Source: Paucisalibacillus algeriensis
GTDB taxonomy: Bacteria; Bacillota; Bacilli; Bacillales; Amphibacillaceae
Assembly (NCBI RefSeq): GCF_000577245.1
Contig: NZ_CBYO010000021.1
Coordinates: 37,829-101,828 of the forward strand
DNA length: 64,000 bases
Direction of reading: 5' to 3'
Position numbers and translations under genes: made by a program. The notes under the pieces are model-generated. The model worked only from the letters and a program-made list of their open reading frames with translations, made no database searches and was not told the DNA's origin. Below are positions 25,795-35,319 of this stretch, piece by piece. Position 1 is the stretch's first letter; each line of letters opens with the position of its first letter.

Positions 25795-26583
25795 TCACAA
25801 ACTATTCATCTTATATCCGTATATCTCAAAATCCTTTTTATAAATACTGTTAACTAAAGATAGGGTTTCCTCATTATAGAAGCTCTCATAAGTTGGAATC
25901 TGTTTATATTTGTCGAATGTGTCGATGACGACTGCAAAGTTTGCAAAGTTCCCTTGTAGTTTCATCTTCTCAGAATAGTGATGGGAGGATTTGGACAATT
26001 GAGAGATATCCAAAGTTTTCAAATCATATTTTCTTTCTATTTGTTTGATTTGAGTTGACAATTGTTCTAGATAAATATAATTCTGAACAAAATTCTCTTC
26101 ACCATCTAGATATTGGGGATTGAAGTGATCATCAATTACTCCTGGGTAATCTCTGACATAAATCAAAAATTGTTTGAATGAAATTCCTTTACTGCTGGCC
26201 TTATCACCATAGAAAAACTCCCGAATTTGCTCCCATTCCCTTTCCCAGTTAGGTACGCCTTTTGTTGTGGGAAGGATTAGAAATTGGCTGACAGCCCTTT
26301 TATAGGGATCACGAACAAGTTTGTAGGAATCCTTTTGACCAGAGAGAATATGTTCAGTAAGCTCTTTTGAATAGGGATCCTTCTTATAAACCTGAGATTC
26401 ATAGTAATGTATCCATGGGTTAAATTTCATTGCTTCTTCCAGTAATCCTAACTGTTCAAAAAACCATTTTAATAAAGTCGTACATCCACTTTTCTGACTC
26501 CAATAGAGAATAATCGGAAAGTCTTTATGGTAATTAGGCAACCTGGTTTTTATTATATTCTTTAGTAATACTTCTTTGTTCAA
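25795..26583 (-). CDS. PAPS-dependent carbohydrate sulfotransferase (sulfotransferase family 2-like)
   Basis: A 262-residue cytosolic enzyme that should move sulfate from PAPS to a sugar hydroxyl. The 5'-phosphosulfate loop is SQKSGCTTL (29-37), right after the first strand FPIILYW; the 3'-phosphate motif is VRDPYKRAVSQF (90-101) with Arg91 and Ser99. This pair, and the Cys in the loop, match the carbohydrate sulfotransferases of family 2 rather than aryl sulfotransferases. TTG start (26581-26583) behind AGGAG. It sits between sugar-nucleotide genes and glycosyltransferases in one operon, opposite cysC-sat, which make its donor. The acceptor is most likely the glycan built here. Confidence 0.85.
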   Translation of the reverse strand: MNKEVLLKNIIKTRLPNYHKDFPIILYWSQKSGCTTLLKWFFEQLGLLEEAMKFNPWIHYYESQVYKKDPYSKELTEHILSGQKDSYKLVRDPYKRAVSQFLILPTTKGVPNWEREWEQIREFFYGDKASSKGISFKQFLIYVRDYPGVIDDHFNPQYLDGEENFVQNYIYLEQLSTQIKQIERKYDLKTLDISQLSKSSHHYSEKMKLQGNFANFAVVIDTFDKYKQIPTYESFYNEETLSLVNSIYKKDFEIYGYKMNSL

Positions 26584-26623
26584 TTACCCCAGCTCCTATT
26601 TACTAATTATTTTTAATGTCTTC

Positions 26624-27526
26624 TCAACTTAATTTACGGTAAAAGTTAAGAATATCTGATAATGATTGATTAAACGATATTTGAGGGCTCCAACCAAGTT
26701 GGGAAATTTTTTCAGGGTTACCTTTGAAAACATCGCTCGCTTTATTACTTTGTGCACGCACTGTAAATTCAACTTTTGAAAGTTGGCTGAGAAATTGAAT
26801 AACGTCCTCTAAGGAAAGGGTAACGCCTGAAGCAATTTCATATTCTTCCCCACTTTTTCCGAATCGAAAAAGAAAATCATATCCCCTCACAGCATCTCTG
26901 ACATCTAGATAGTCCCTTCTTGCATTTAAATTAGAGACTTCTATTATGCTCTCTTCTTTCATTTGTTCCATTCCAGCCACTTTTTTAGCTAGAATGGAAC
27001 AAATCCCGTTTGATATTCCTGGTCCAATAAGGTTTGAAGGTTTAGCTATTATAATATTCACTTTGTAAAGGGATTCCCACGCTTGAGCGATGATACTTTG
27101 AAGTGTTTTACTGAGACTATAGGGGTGAGTTAGGGTGTCAATATCTTGTGGGTTATATTGTAATACTGATCCTACAGTAATCATTTTACAGTCTGGATTT
27201 GCGTGTCGTATTGCTTCAACTAAATATAAGGTTGATAGTGCGTTGGTTTCGACTGTTTGGATTGGTTCTTTCCAGGAAGTGCCTACGTGATTTTTTGCGG
27301 CTAAATGAAGTACATAATCTGGCTTCAATTGCTTGACTACATCATCCACTTCTTCTTTTTTTACCAAATTGCAAGGAATGGTTGAACCAATATCAAGATC
27401 ATCAGCAAGGGACCTTACAACTCCAATTACCTCATAGCCACTTTTCTCGAAGTACTGGCAGGCATGCCTTCCTGTAAAACCTGCAGCTCCAGTAATTAAA
27501 AGCTTAGGACGGCTCTTCATTATCAT
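26624..27526 (-). CDS. NAD(P)-dependent sugar epimerase/dehydratase (GDP-mannose dehydratase/RMD-like)
   Basis: A 300-residue extended SDR. The cofactor loop is TGAAGFTGRHA (12-22), then VLHLAAKNHVGTSWKEP (72-88), a phrase shared with GDP-mannose 4,6-dehydratase and the related 4-keto-6-deoxymannose reductase. The catalytic Tyr-Lys is in HPYSLSK (133-139) and a family arginine-rich ARRDYLDVRD follows. It is shorter than GMD (~345) and similar to RMD-type reductases (~300), so a 4-keto reductase or C4/C3 epimerase is likeliest. It overlaps the RmlD-like gene by 23 bp. Its exact step beside the three-enzyme deoxy-HexNAc route is open. Confidence 0.8.
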   Translation of the reverse strand: MIMKSRPKLLITGAAGFTGRHACQYFEKSGYEVIGVVRSLADDLDIGSTIPCNLVKKEEVDDVVKQLKPDYVLHLAAKNHVGTSWKEPIQTVETNALSTLYLVEAIRHANPDCKMITVGSVLQYNPQDIDTLTHPYSLSKTLQSIIAQAWESLYKVNIIIAKPSNLIGPGISNGICSILAKKVAGMEQMKEESIIEVSNLNARRDYLDVRDAVRGYDFLFRFGKSGEEYEIASGVTLSLEDVIQFLSQLSKVEFTVRAQSNKASDVFKGNPEKISQLGWSPQISFNQSLSDILNFYRKLS

Positions 27527-28343
27527 TCATCCATTCTTTAAGTTCCAATAACATACTTTCGTAATTAGGGAGGTGATGAACAAAATCTTTTCTAGTATTC
27601 TTTATCGTTCGATCCAAAACAATTTGGGAATGAGGGGTGATTTCAACATCTTCCTTTTTGAAGATAATCTGAATGAGCTTTAATAAATCGAGCTTTGAGA
27701 TTTTTTCCTCCATTCCTAAATGGTAAAGACCTGTAACCTCTGCTTTCATAAGACTCTCAACTGCCTTCGCTAGTTCAAGGGTTGTAACTCCATTCCAATA
27801 AACTCTTTCGTAACCATAAATTTGACCTTTTTGCCTCATAAACCATAAGAATAAGCCTATTCCGTCTTCTTTTAACTCGGGACCAATGATGGAGGTTCGG
27901 ATGGTTAAATGTTTATCATCAATTACCTCACCCGCCTTTTTTGTTTGGGAGTAAACAGAGGTACCATCAGGGGGGGCATTTTCGGTATAACTTCCTTTTT
28001 TACCGGAAAATACACAATCAGTACTGATGTGAATCAACTTACCGTTGTGCCTTTCTGCTAGTTTTGCTAGCTGATGAGGTAGAATGCTATTAATTTGGAA
28101 AGCTAATTGTGGATTATCCTCTGCCTTTTGGTTAAGTAGCCCAATACAATTGATGATGATATCAGGCTCTAACCCTTCTATCGTTTCTTCTAGCTTTGCT
28201 TGATTGGTTACATCTAAATAAATTGCATCCTGATCCTTTGGATTCCTAGATGTATAGTAAACCGTGTATTCTGGCTTTCTTTGAAAATATGAAACCAGTA
28301 TGTGCCCTGCCATTCCTTTTCCGCCCAAAATCAGAAGCTTCAT
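27504..28343 (-). CDS. RmlD-like nucleotide-sugar 4-keto reductase
   Basis: A 279-residue reductase of the dTDP-4-dehydrorhamnose reductase family: GGKGMAGHIL (8-17), PDIIINCIGLLNQKAEDNP, HISTDCVFSGKKGSYTE and the Tyr/Lys pair in SVYSQTKKAGE. RmlA/B/C are absent and the gene lies between a 4,6-dehydratase and a 2-epimerase, so its substrate is most likely UDP-2-acetamido-2,6-dideoxy-4-hexulose. It takes the reductase place of CapF/WbvR-type enzymes; being short and RmlD-like, it is nearer the WbvR kind (L-RhaNAc/L-QuiNAc route) than two-domain CapF (L-FucNAc route). ATG after GGTAGG; the stop of the previous gene abuts. Confidence 0.8.
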   Translation of the reverse strand: MKLLILGGKGMAGHILVSYFQRKPEYTVYYTSRNPKDQDAIYLDVTNQAKLEETIEGLEPDIIINCIGLLNQKAEDNPQLAFQINSILPHQLAKLAERHNGKLIHISTDCVFSGKKGSYTENAPPDGTSVYSQTKKAGEVIDDKHLTIRTSIIGPELKEDGIGLFLWFMRQKGQIYGYERVYWNGVTTLELAKAVESLMKAEVTGLYHLGMEEKISKLDLLKLIQIIFKKEDVEITPHSQIVLDRTIKNTRKDFVHHLPNYESMLLELKEWMNDNEEPS

Positions 28344-29330
28344 TTATAGGAACCTACCTTTCATAAGCATCGTTCTAATTTCTTCTCTGCTCATCAATTC
28401 CTTGCTGGAATTATAGTTATGAAGATTAGAAGGTTTATAATTTGCATATTTTTCACTTATTCCTTTAATGTCAATGGATGGCAATATAACAAAATACTCT
28501 TCATCATAGGCAATCGTATTTTTGCTTTCATATTCTGAAAGCAGCAGTTCATGGATTTTTTCACCTGGACGAACACCTAGTATTTCAATATCGACTTGTT
28601 CCTTCCCTGCATCCTCAATTAGAACTTTTGCTAAATCAATTATTTTGCAGGCTGGCATCTTCATGACAAAAATTTCCCCACCTACACTTTCGCGTGTAGC
28701 TTTAAATACTAGTTTAATAGCTTCTTCTAGCGTTAAAAAGAATCGCGTCATATTAATATCTGTTATACCAATTTTCCCTTTATCTTGGATTTGTTTTTTA
28801 AATACATGAATAACGCTACCGTTAGTCCCCAATACATTTCCTCCGCGGATACAAACAAACCTTGTTTTCGTAGCTAACGTATTGGCGTGAATAATCAGTC
28901 TTTCACCCATTGCTTTTGACAATCCGTAAAAATTAGATGGGTTTGATGCCTTGTCAGTTGATATATATACGACCGTATTTACGTTACATGCGATAGCCGC
29001 ATCAATGACATTCTGAGTTCCATTGACATTTGTTTTCAACGCTTCCAGTGGCTGATTTTCGCATACCGGCACATGCTTTAGTGCAGCTAAGTGGAAAACA
29101 TAATCAACACCTTGACTAGCATCTATTAATTCTTCTTTTTCTCTTATGTCACCGATAATGAAATTCAATAATGGATTACTATCAAACTCCTGCTTCATTG
29201 TAAATTGATTCGATTCATTTCGAGAAAAAATTCTAATTTCTTTTGGACTGTATTCAAGCAATTGCCTCACTAATTCATATCCCCAAGAACCGGTTCCACC
29301 TGTAACTAAAATAATTTTATTTTTAAACAT
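28344..29330 (-). CDS. UDP-N-acetylglucosamine 4,6-dehydratase/5-epimerase (CapE/FnlA/WbjB-like)
   Basis: A 328-residue extended SDR of the polysaccharide-biosynthesis type: GGTGSWGYELVRQLLEY (11-27), FHLAALKHVPVCENQP (83-98, very characteristic of UDP-GlcNAc 4,6-dehydratases), VYISTDKASNPSNFYGLSK with the catalytic triad, VRPGEKIHELL near 255. It converts UDP-GlcNAc to a 4-keto-6-deoxy-L-arabino sugar if it has the 5-epimerase activity of CapE/WbjB. The SNFYGLSK form (rather than MGATK of FlaA1/PseB) agrees with the CapE branch. ATG after GGAGGAATGGAAT; overlaps the 2-epimerase gene by 8 bp. Second gene of the operon. Confidence 0.88.
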   Translation of the reverse strand: MFKNKIILVTGGTGSWGYELVRQLLEYSPKEIRIFSRNESNQFTMKQEFDSNPLLNFIIGDIREKEELIDASQGVDYVFHLAALKHVPVCENQPLEALKTNVNGTQNVIDAAIACNVNTVVYISTDKASNPSNFYGLSKAMGERLIIHANTLATKTRFVCIRGGNVLGTNGSVIHVFKKQIQDKGKIGITDINMTRFFLTLEEAIKLVFKATRESVGGEIFVMKMPACKIIDLAKVLIEDAGKEQVDIEILGVRPGEKIHELLLSEYESKNTIAYDEEYFVILPSIDIKGISEKYANYKPSNLHNYNSSKELMSREEIRTMLMKGRFL

Positions 29331-30414
29331 ATTCCATTCCTCCGAATATCACTTTAATTACTCGATCTGAAACATTATTGTATTGATAACCCTCTGGTAT
29401 TTCCCAAGTAGTTGGCATATTAAGCATGACATCTACACAATCTAGCATTCTTTTAGCATGAATACCTGATACAACATTACTTCCGCATTCTACCGTTTCA
29501 GGACGTTCAGTAGTCTTTCGAATAGTAACAGCAGGTACATGAAATAAACAACATTCTTCTTGAACTGTTCCGCTGTCTGTTAAGACACATAATGCATTTT
29601 TTTCAAGTTTTACAAAATCAAAAAAACCAAATGGTTCGTAGAATTCAACTTTTGGATGCATTTTCATAAACGATGACTGGTCAATACGCGACCTGGTTCT
29701 TGGGTGGATACTACATATAATTCGTTTCTGGTAGGTTTCAGCTATCTTATTGATACCTTTCATAATTTCCTTCAGTCTTGATTCATGATCTACATTTTCT
29801 GCACGGTGTACAGTTAATAAGAAATAATCTTCTTTTTTAAGACCTAATTGTTCAAGAATGCTGCTATTTTCAATTTCTTCATGATAATATTGCAGAATCT
29901 CATTGATGGGATTTCCAGAAATAATAATTCGATGACTGGCTATACCTTCCTTTAATAGATTTTCTTTACTTTGGGGTGTATATGGGAGATTAAAGCTGGA
30001 TATTGCATCAATAACTTTTCGGTTTTTTTCTTCAGGTACCTCTAAATCAAAGCATCTATTGCCAGCTTCCATATGAATGACAGGAATACCCATCCGTTCT
30101 ACTAGAATGGAACTTAACCCGCTGTTTGTATCACCTAAGACAAGAACTTTATCGGGTTTCTCTTTCAAAAGAATTTTCTCTAACCCTATATAGATAGCTG
30201 ATAATTGCTCTCCTAACGTATGCTGTTCGTTAAGAATTATAAAATCCGGTTTGCGTAATTTTAACTCCTTGAAAAACAAATCACTTAAACTCTCGGTGAA
30301 GTTTTGACCAGTATGAACGAGTATATGCTTATCAGCAAGTTTATCTAGTTTTTTAATAATGATGCTTAACCTTATGATTTCCGGTCTAGTTCCTAGAATT
30401 GTCATTATTTTCAT
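29323..30414 (-). CDS. Non-hydrolysing UDP-HexNAc 2-epimerase (WecB/CapG/FnlC-like)
   Basis: A ~363-residue GT-B-fold epimerase: ILGTRPEIIRLS (6-17), HTGQNFTESLSD, VLGDTNSGLSS, HMEAGNRCFD, PEEKNRKVID, VTVHRAEN-type LTVHRAENVD, and the conserved LTDSGTVQEEC. AGNRCFD with RPEIIRLS (instead of AGLRT and KMAP) is the pattern of the FnlC/CapG/WbvD branch, which inverts C2 of an L-configured UDP-HexNAc, rather than of MnaA. With the two enzymes that follow it completes a route to UDP-L-FucNAc or UDP-L-QuiNAc. I start at ATG 30412-30414, eight bases from AGGAG. First gene of the operon, facing cysC. Confidence 0.85.
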   Translation of the reverse strand: MKIMTILGTRPEIIRLSIIIKKLDKLADKHILVHTGQNFTESLSDLFFKELKLRKPDFIILNEQHTLGEQLSAIYIGLEKILLKEKPDKVLVLGDTNSGLSSILVERMGIPVIHMEAGNRCFDLEVPEEKNRKVIDAISSFNLPYTPQSKENLLKEGIASHRIIISGNPINEILQYYHEEIENSSILEQLGLKKEDYFLLTVHRAENVDHESRLKEIMKGINKIAETYQKRIICSIHPRTRSRIDQSSFMKMHPKVEFYEPFGFFDFVKLEKNALCVLTDSGTVQEECCLFHVPAVTIRKTTERPETVECGSNVVSGIHAKRMLDCVDVMLNMPTTWEIPEGYQYNNVSDRVIKVIFGGMEYV

Positions 30415-30455
30415 AAACAAAGCTCCTAATCATTTTTTAGTGTCATTATGTTACA

Positions 30456-30483
30456 TACCTTATGCTCCAATGGTTTTAATGGT
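30456..30483 (-). promoter_or_regulatory. SigK-type promoter candidate for the sugar/sulfotransferase operon
   Basis: Read on the minus strand: AC (30482-30483), 17 bases, CATAAGGTA (30456-30464), against the SigK pattern AC-N16-CATANNNTA. It is ~42 bp before the first start of the seven-gene operon. Confidence 0.5.
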
Positions 30484-30573
30484 TTAGGCAAATCTTTTAT
30501 TTTCGTAAAAAGACTGTATAAATTGATTGAAATAACTAGAATAAATAGGTGTCACATAAGGCAACTACAATAT

Positions 30574-30600
30574 ACAAACAAGATAAATCGTCATACAGTA
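30574..30600 (+). promoter_or_regulatory. SigK-type promoter candidate for cysC-sat
   Basis: AC at 30574-30575, exactly 16 bases, then CATACAGTA at 30592-30600: a full match to the late mother-cell pattern AC-N16-CATANNNTA. It lies ~110 bp before the cysC start, with no better SigmaA site visible in between. Confidence 0.6.
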
Positions 30601-30711
30601 TAGGGACGCGAGAAAATATAACCCTTAATTGGAATGGTTCATTCATATTAGTAATTTCATAATCTAATAGTTAGGGTATTTTCTATTAACAAAAAATAAA
30701 GGATGATATAT

Positions 30712-31329
30712 ATGCCAGACAATAATAGTGATGGTAATATCTTTTACCAGCCATCAACCATTACAAAAGAAGACAGACAAACATTACACGGACATAAAAG
30801 TGTCATGTTATGGTTTACAGGTCTATCGGGATCTGGAAAATCTACGATTGCAGATAGACTTCAATATGAATTAATTAATAGGGAAATAAGTGTTTATATT
30901 TTGGATGGAGATAATCTTAGAAGAGGCATCAATAAAAATCTATCATTTTCTGTTGAGGACCGAAGAGAAAATAATAGAATAACAGCAGAAATTGGTAAAA
31001 TTTTGGTTGATGCAGGATTGGTGGTCATAGCGGCACTAATTTCACCATTTGAAGAGGATAGACAAAATGCGAGAGCTATTTTTAATTCTAATGAATTTAT
31101 TGAGGTATATGTGAAGTGTACCCTTGAGGAATGTGAGAAGCGTGATCCAAAGGGCCTCTATAATAAAGCCCGAAAAGGAGAAATCAAAAAGTTCACAGGA
31201 ATCGACCAAGCTTACGAAGAACCAAAAAACCCTGATATAACCATAGATACAAGTGAACTATCAATAGAACAATCTGTACAAAAGCTAGTCTCATTTTTAT
31301 TTAATAAAGTTGGACTAAACCAGATTTGA
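30712..31329 (+). CDS. cysC: Adenylylsulfate kinase
   Basis: A 205-residue APS kinase making PAPS from APS and ATP. Walker [10 protein letters not shown] (37-45), the APS-binding [18 protein letters not shown], the DRRENNRI motif, and the lid [20 protein letters not shown] are all intact. I start at ATG 30712 (eight bases after AAAGGA) rather than the ATG three codons before it, which is too close to the site. It overlaps the following gene region and forms a two-gene PAPS operon with sat. Because a PAPS-using sulfotransferase lies in the divergent operon and no cysH/PAPS reductase is here, it probably serves sulfation rather than assimilation. Confidence 0.92.
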   Translation: MPDNNSDGNIFYQPSTITKEDRQTLHGHKSVMLWFTGLSGSGKSTIADRLQYELINREISVYILDGDNLRRGINKNLSFSVEDRRENNRITAEIGKILVDAGLVVIAALISPFEEDRQNARAIFNSNEFIEVYVKCTLEECEKRDPKGLYNKARKGEIKKFTGIDQAYEEPKNPDITIDTSELSIEQSVQKLVSFLFNKVGLNQI

Positions 31330-31343
31330 AAGGTGGATTCGAT

Positions 31344-32483
31344 TTGACACTCATTAAACCTCATGGTGGATTACTCGTAAACAGAGTTGATTTTAATTTT
31401 AATATGAAAGATGTTGATAAAGAGGTTGAAATAGATGCGATGGCTCTCTCCGACTTAGAATTAATTTCTAATGGTACGTATAGCCCATTAAACGGATTTA
31501 TGAGAGAAAAGGATTATCTATCTGTGCTAGATAGAATGAGGTTAGCGAATGGAGTGGTTTGGACCATTCCCATTACACTTCCTGTACCGGAAGTTATCGC
31601 AGACACGCTAAAAATAGGTGAAACAATTAAACTAAAGTGTCAGGATGAAATTTATGGAATAATACAGCTCGAAGAAATTTATAAAGTCGATAAGGATTTA
31701 GAAGCTAAAGCTGTTTACTTAACAACAGATTCCAATCATCCAGGTGTTAGAAAACTTATGGACCGTCCAAATATTTATTTAGCCGGCCCTATTACACTAG
31801 TAAAAACTCCACCGAATATCCCTGAATTTAGTCATGACTATAAAACCCCACTAGAAACAAGAAATACATTTCATCATAATAATTGGAAAACGGTGGTAGG
31901 ATTTCAGACAAGAAACCCCATCCACCGAGCTCATGAATATATACAGAAAACTGCTTTAGAAACCGTCGATGGATTATTCATCAATCCTTTAGTAGGAGAA
32001 ACAAAGTCTGATGATATTCCTGCAGTCATTAGAATGAACAGTTATAAAATTTTATTAAAAAAATATTATCCGAAAGACCGTGTATTTCTATCAGTATTTC
32101 CTGCTGCGATGCGTTATGCAGGGCCAAGAGAAGCTGTTTTCCATGCTCTCGTCCGGCAAAATTACGGTTGCTCCCATTTCATAGTCGGTCGGGACCATGC
32201 AGGAGTCGGTAATTATTATGGCACCTATGATGCACAGCAGATCTTTACTAATTTTCATCCAAACGAAATTGAAATTAAAATTTTACCTTTTGAACATAGT
32301 TTTTATTGCAAAGTCTGTGATAACATGGCCACTGCTAAGACTTGTCCCCATCCTGCAAAATTTCATTTGCATCTTTCCGGTACAAAGGTTAGGGAAATGC
32401 TGCGAAATGGTACTTTGCCCCCGCCTCAATTTAGTCGGCCGGAAGTAGTCGAATTGTTACGTTCAGAATTAAATCAATATTAG
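31344..32483 (+). CDS. sat: Sulfate adenylyltransferase (ATP sulfurylase)
   Basis: A 379-residue homomeric ATP sulfurylase. The N-terminal PUA-like region starts PHGGLLVNR; the active-site motif [11 protein letters not shown] is at 188-198, [13 protein letters not shown] near 285, and a Cys4-type knuckle [17 protein letters not shown] follows, as in many Bacillus and archaeal enzymes. No fused kinase domain. I choose TTG 31344 because AAGGTGG lies seven bases before it; the longer reading from 31326 overlaps cysC without a site. It makes APS for CysC, the adjacent gene, giving PAPS for the sulfotransferase encoded across the divergent promoter. Confidence 0.92.
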   Translation: MTLIKPHGGLLVNRVDFNFNMKDVDKEVEIDAMALSDLELISNGTYSPLNGFMREKDYLSVLDRMRLANGVVWTIPITLPVPEVIADTLKIGETIKLKCQDEIYGIIQLEEIYKVDKDLEAKAVYLTTDSNHPGVRKLMDRPNIYLAGPITLVKTPPNIPEFSHDYKTPLETRNTFHHNNWKTVVGFQTRNPIHRAHEYIQKTALETVDGLFINPLVGETKSDDIPAVIRMNSYKILLKKYYPKDRVFLSVFPAAMRYAGPREAVFHALVRQNYGCSHFIVGRDHAGVGNYYGTYDAQQIFTNFHPNEIEIKILPFEHSFYCKVCDNMATAKTCPHPAKFHLHLSGTKVREMLRNGTLPPPQFSRPEVVELLRSELNQY

Positions 32484-32560
32484 TGAGAACTTAATTCAAA
32501 AAGTGGGATCGATACCTTGTTTTTATTCGAACTAATTATTAATTGGAAGGGGGTGGAAAA

Positions 32561-32965
32561 ATGGCTAATTTGGTTTCTGTCGGTTCTAGTGTGCCTTCAA
32601 ATGGTAATGCACCTTTTGAGGTCAATGTAACTGATACACCTGTTAGGCTTGCCGCTTTCGGTATAAATGTACCGAACAGTCCTAATAGAGTATTCCTAAA
32701 TGCAACTATCGGTGTTCAGGCAACAATACTGAATCCTACATTAGTATTTCAAGTGGTCCGTAATAATTCAGAAGTTATTGCAACTATTAGAGAACAAGTG
32801 ATTGCTACACTGAACCAAATCCAAAATGTATCTTTCAATGCTGTAGATACTAATGCACCTCCTGGGTACCATGGATATTCCGTCACAGTTGCCGTAGAAG
32901 GGCTACTTGCAGATGCAGTAGTAACTGGGCCAGTTATATTTTCAGGAGAATCCTATACGTTTTAA
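32561..32965 (+). CDS. Small beta-rich protein of the surface locus, unknown
   Basis: A 134-residue protein without signal peptide, Cys or membrane helix. It is rich in Val, Asn, Thr and Ala and alternates like a jelly-roll or TNF-like sandwich (VRLAAFGINVP, RVFLNATIGVQATI, LVFQVVRNNSEVIATI, YSVTVAVEGLLADAVV, IFSGESYTF). Such small beta proteins make up exosporium and crust layers (as BxpB or BclA C-terminal domains do), though I see no direct similarity to those. ATG 32561 follows GGAAGGGGGTGG. It lies 77 bp behind sat with no terminator between them, and ends in the hairpin at 32973, so it may be cotranscribed with cysC-sat. Confidence 0.6.
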   Translation: MANLVSVGSSVPSNGNAPFEVNVTDTPVRLAAFGINVPNSPNRVFLNATIGVQATILNPTLVFQVVRNNSEVIATIREQVIATLNQIQNVSFNAVDTNAPPGYHGYSVTVAVEGLLADAVVTGPVIFSGESYTF

Positions 32966-32972
32966 TAAAATA

Positions 32973-33013
32973 AAGACAGCATGTGGTTACTCCTTGCTGT
33001 CTTCCTATTTTTC
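32973..33013 (+). terminator. Terminator of the cysC-sat-32561 unit
   Basis: AAGACAGCA...TGCTGTCTT followed by CCTATTTTTCT. Confidence 0.85.
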
Positions 33014-33060
33014 TATCCAATAAAATTTACTCAAGTTTTTAAAAAGGAGGATTTAAATAG

Positions 33061-34266
33061 ATGAAAAAGACTGAACTGGTTATGACTAACGTGTTAGATA
33101 ATATGGATGATTATGAGCAATTAGGAGTTGTAATTGTCTTAGACAATAGGTGTAAGGCTACCCATGTTTCGGAACTATGTCCGTTACAAACTACAGATGA
33201 ACCCACTTATCATTTAAAAGAGTTAAAGCAGATAACTGGCAGATTCTGCTCGAAAACCATTCGTCACCTTATGGAACATAATGATGTGAAATATATTTGT
33301 CCTGATTATACAGTTCGTTCCAATCTCAATGTGGCAACAGCGACAATTGGTTCAAAATATGCAAATAATTCCCATGGTCTTACAGGAAATGGAATTACAG
33401 TTTCAGTAATTGATACAGGAATCTTTCCACACTATGATTTAACATATCCATCAAACCGAATTGTTGGATTTCAGGATTTTATCAATAGCCGAACTGCCCC
33501 CTATGATGATAATGGACATGGAACCCATGTTGCAGGAGCTATTGCTGGAAATGGCTCCGCATCAGGCGGAAATTACAGTGGAGTTGCACCAGATGCGAAT
33601 GTTGTTGGAGTGAAGGTTCTAGATAGTCAAGGTAATGGTCTGTTATCCAATGTAATTGCAGGAATCAATTGGTCAATAGAAAATCGTTCTAGGCTCGGAA
33701 TTCGGATTATAAATCTTTCGCTTGGTGCAACCCCAACAACTTCCTATGTCAATGACCCTCTTGCCATTGCATGCGAGAAAGCATGGCGTGCAGGTATTGT
33801 TGTAGTAGCAGCTGCAGGAAATTCGGGCCCCCTAGGAACGATTGACACTCCCGGATATGATCCCATTATCCTAACAGTTGGCGCTACAAACGATAGAAAT
33901 ACATTCAATATACAAGATGATACTCCCGGTGAATACACAAGTAGCAAACCGACAGTAGATGGGTTCATTAAGCCTGATATTGCCGTGCCTGGGACAAACA
34001 TTACATCCTTGCTATCGCCAAACTCTACAATTGCCTTTCAGCATCCACAAAATAGAGTAGGCCCCCACTATTTCACTCTAACAGGAACATCAATGGCCAC
34101 TGGAATGGTTTCTGGAATTGTAGCGCTATTACTACAAGCCTCACCTCCTTATACACCAGATACAGTTAAAGTCCGTCTCATGGAATCTAGCAAATTCCTA
34201 ACCCCTCAGTTTACAGGCTATTCATTAGTAACATCGTTGTTTAACATGACTAGGAATTACCATTAA
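33061..34266 (+). CDS. Subtilisin-like serine protease (S8) without signal peptide
   Basis: A 401-residue subtilase. The catalytic triad is complete: Asp118 in VIDTG, His153 in NGHGTHVAG, Ser344 in GTSMATG, with the oxyanion Asn254 in AAGNSG. Residues 1-95 look like an I9-type propeptide (LGVVIVLDN, LKQITGRF, VKYICPDYTVRSNL) but there is no signal peptide, as in AprX- or CspABC/ISP-like subtilases acting inside the cell or spore. It contains Cys in the prodomain. ATG after AAAGGAGG. Coming right after the glycan/sulfation genes, it may process coat proteins in the mother cell; that is inference. Confidence 0.85.
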   Translation: MKKTELVMTNVLDNMDDYEQLGVVIVLDNRCKATHVSELCPLQTTDEPTYHLKELKQITGRFCSKTIRHLMEHNDVKYICPDYTVRSNLNVATATIGSKYANNSHGLTGNGITVSVIDTGIFPHYDLTYPSNRIVGFQDFINSRTAPYDDNGHGTHVAGAIAGNGSASGGNYSGVAPDANVVGVKVLDSQGNGLLSNVIAGINWSIENRSRLGIRIINLSLGATPTTSYVNDPLAIACEKAWRAGIVVVAAAGNSGPLGTIDTPGYDPIILTVGATNDRNTFNIQDDTPGEYTSSKPTVDGFIKPDIAVPGTNITSLLSPNSTIAFQHPQNRVGPHYFTLTGTSMATGMVSGIVALLLQASPPYTPDTVKVRLMESSKFLTPQFTGYSLVTSLFNMTRNYH

Positions 34267-34347
34267 GTAGATTAGACTTATAATTGTAATACGATAACAA
34301 GGTTTAGATCATTTGGTCCAAAGCGAGAAGATTAATTGTATACAAAA

Positions 34348-34383
34348 AAAAAAGCGAAGGATCTACGAGTTCCTTTGCTTTTT
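34348..34383. terminator. Bidirectional terminator
   Basis: AAAGCGAAGGA...TCCTTTGCTTT with A10 before and TTTTTC after. Confidence 0.85.
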
Positions 34384-34497
34384 CTATTTACGGATTGTTT
34401 TTACTAATCGTTCAAGAAAAGATACATACATATGTAAGACCAAACAAAAACAGAGATTCCTATGAAACAATCTTGACCTGTTGTGATATTAATGCTC

Positions 34498-35250
<753 letters not shown>

Positions 35251-35319
35251 TCACTTTTAATGTATTTTCTATTATGCTGTTTTCATAAAGTTTGTTTTTT
35301 TATCTTCTGCATTGATAGA

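Noticed and set aside
30712..32483. cysC-sat as ordinary sulfate assimilation genes
   Set aside because: No cysH, sulfite reductase, siroheme or sulfate permease genes adjoin, a PAPS-using sulfotransferase does, and the promoter match is of the sporulation type. Assimilation is not excluded if the partners lie elsewhere.
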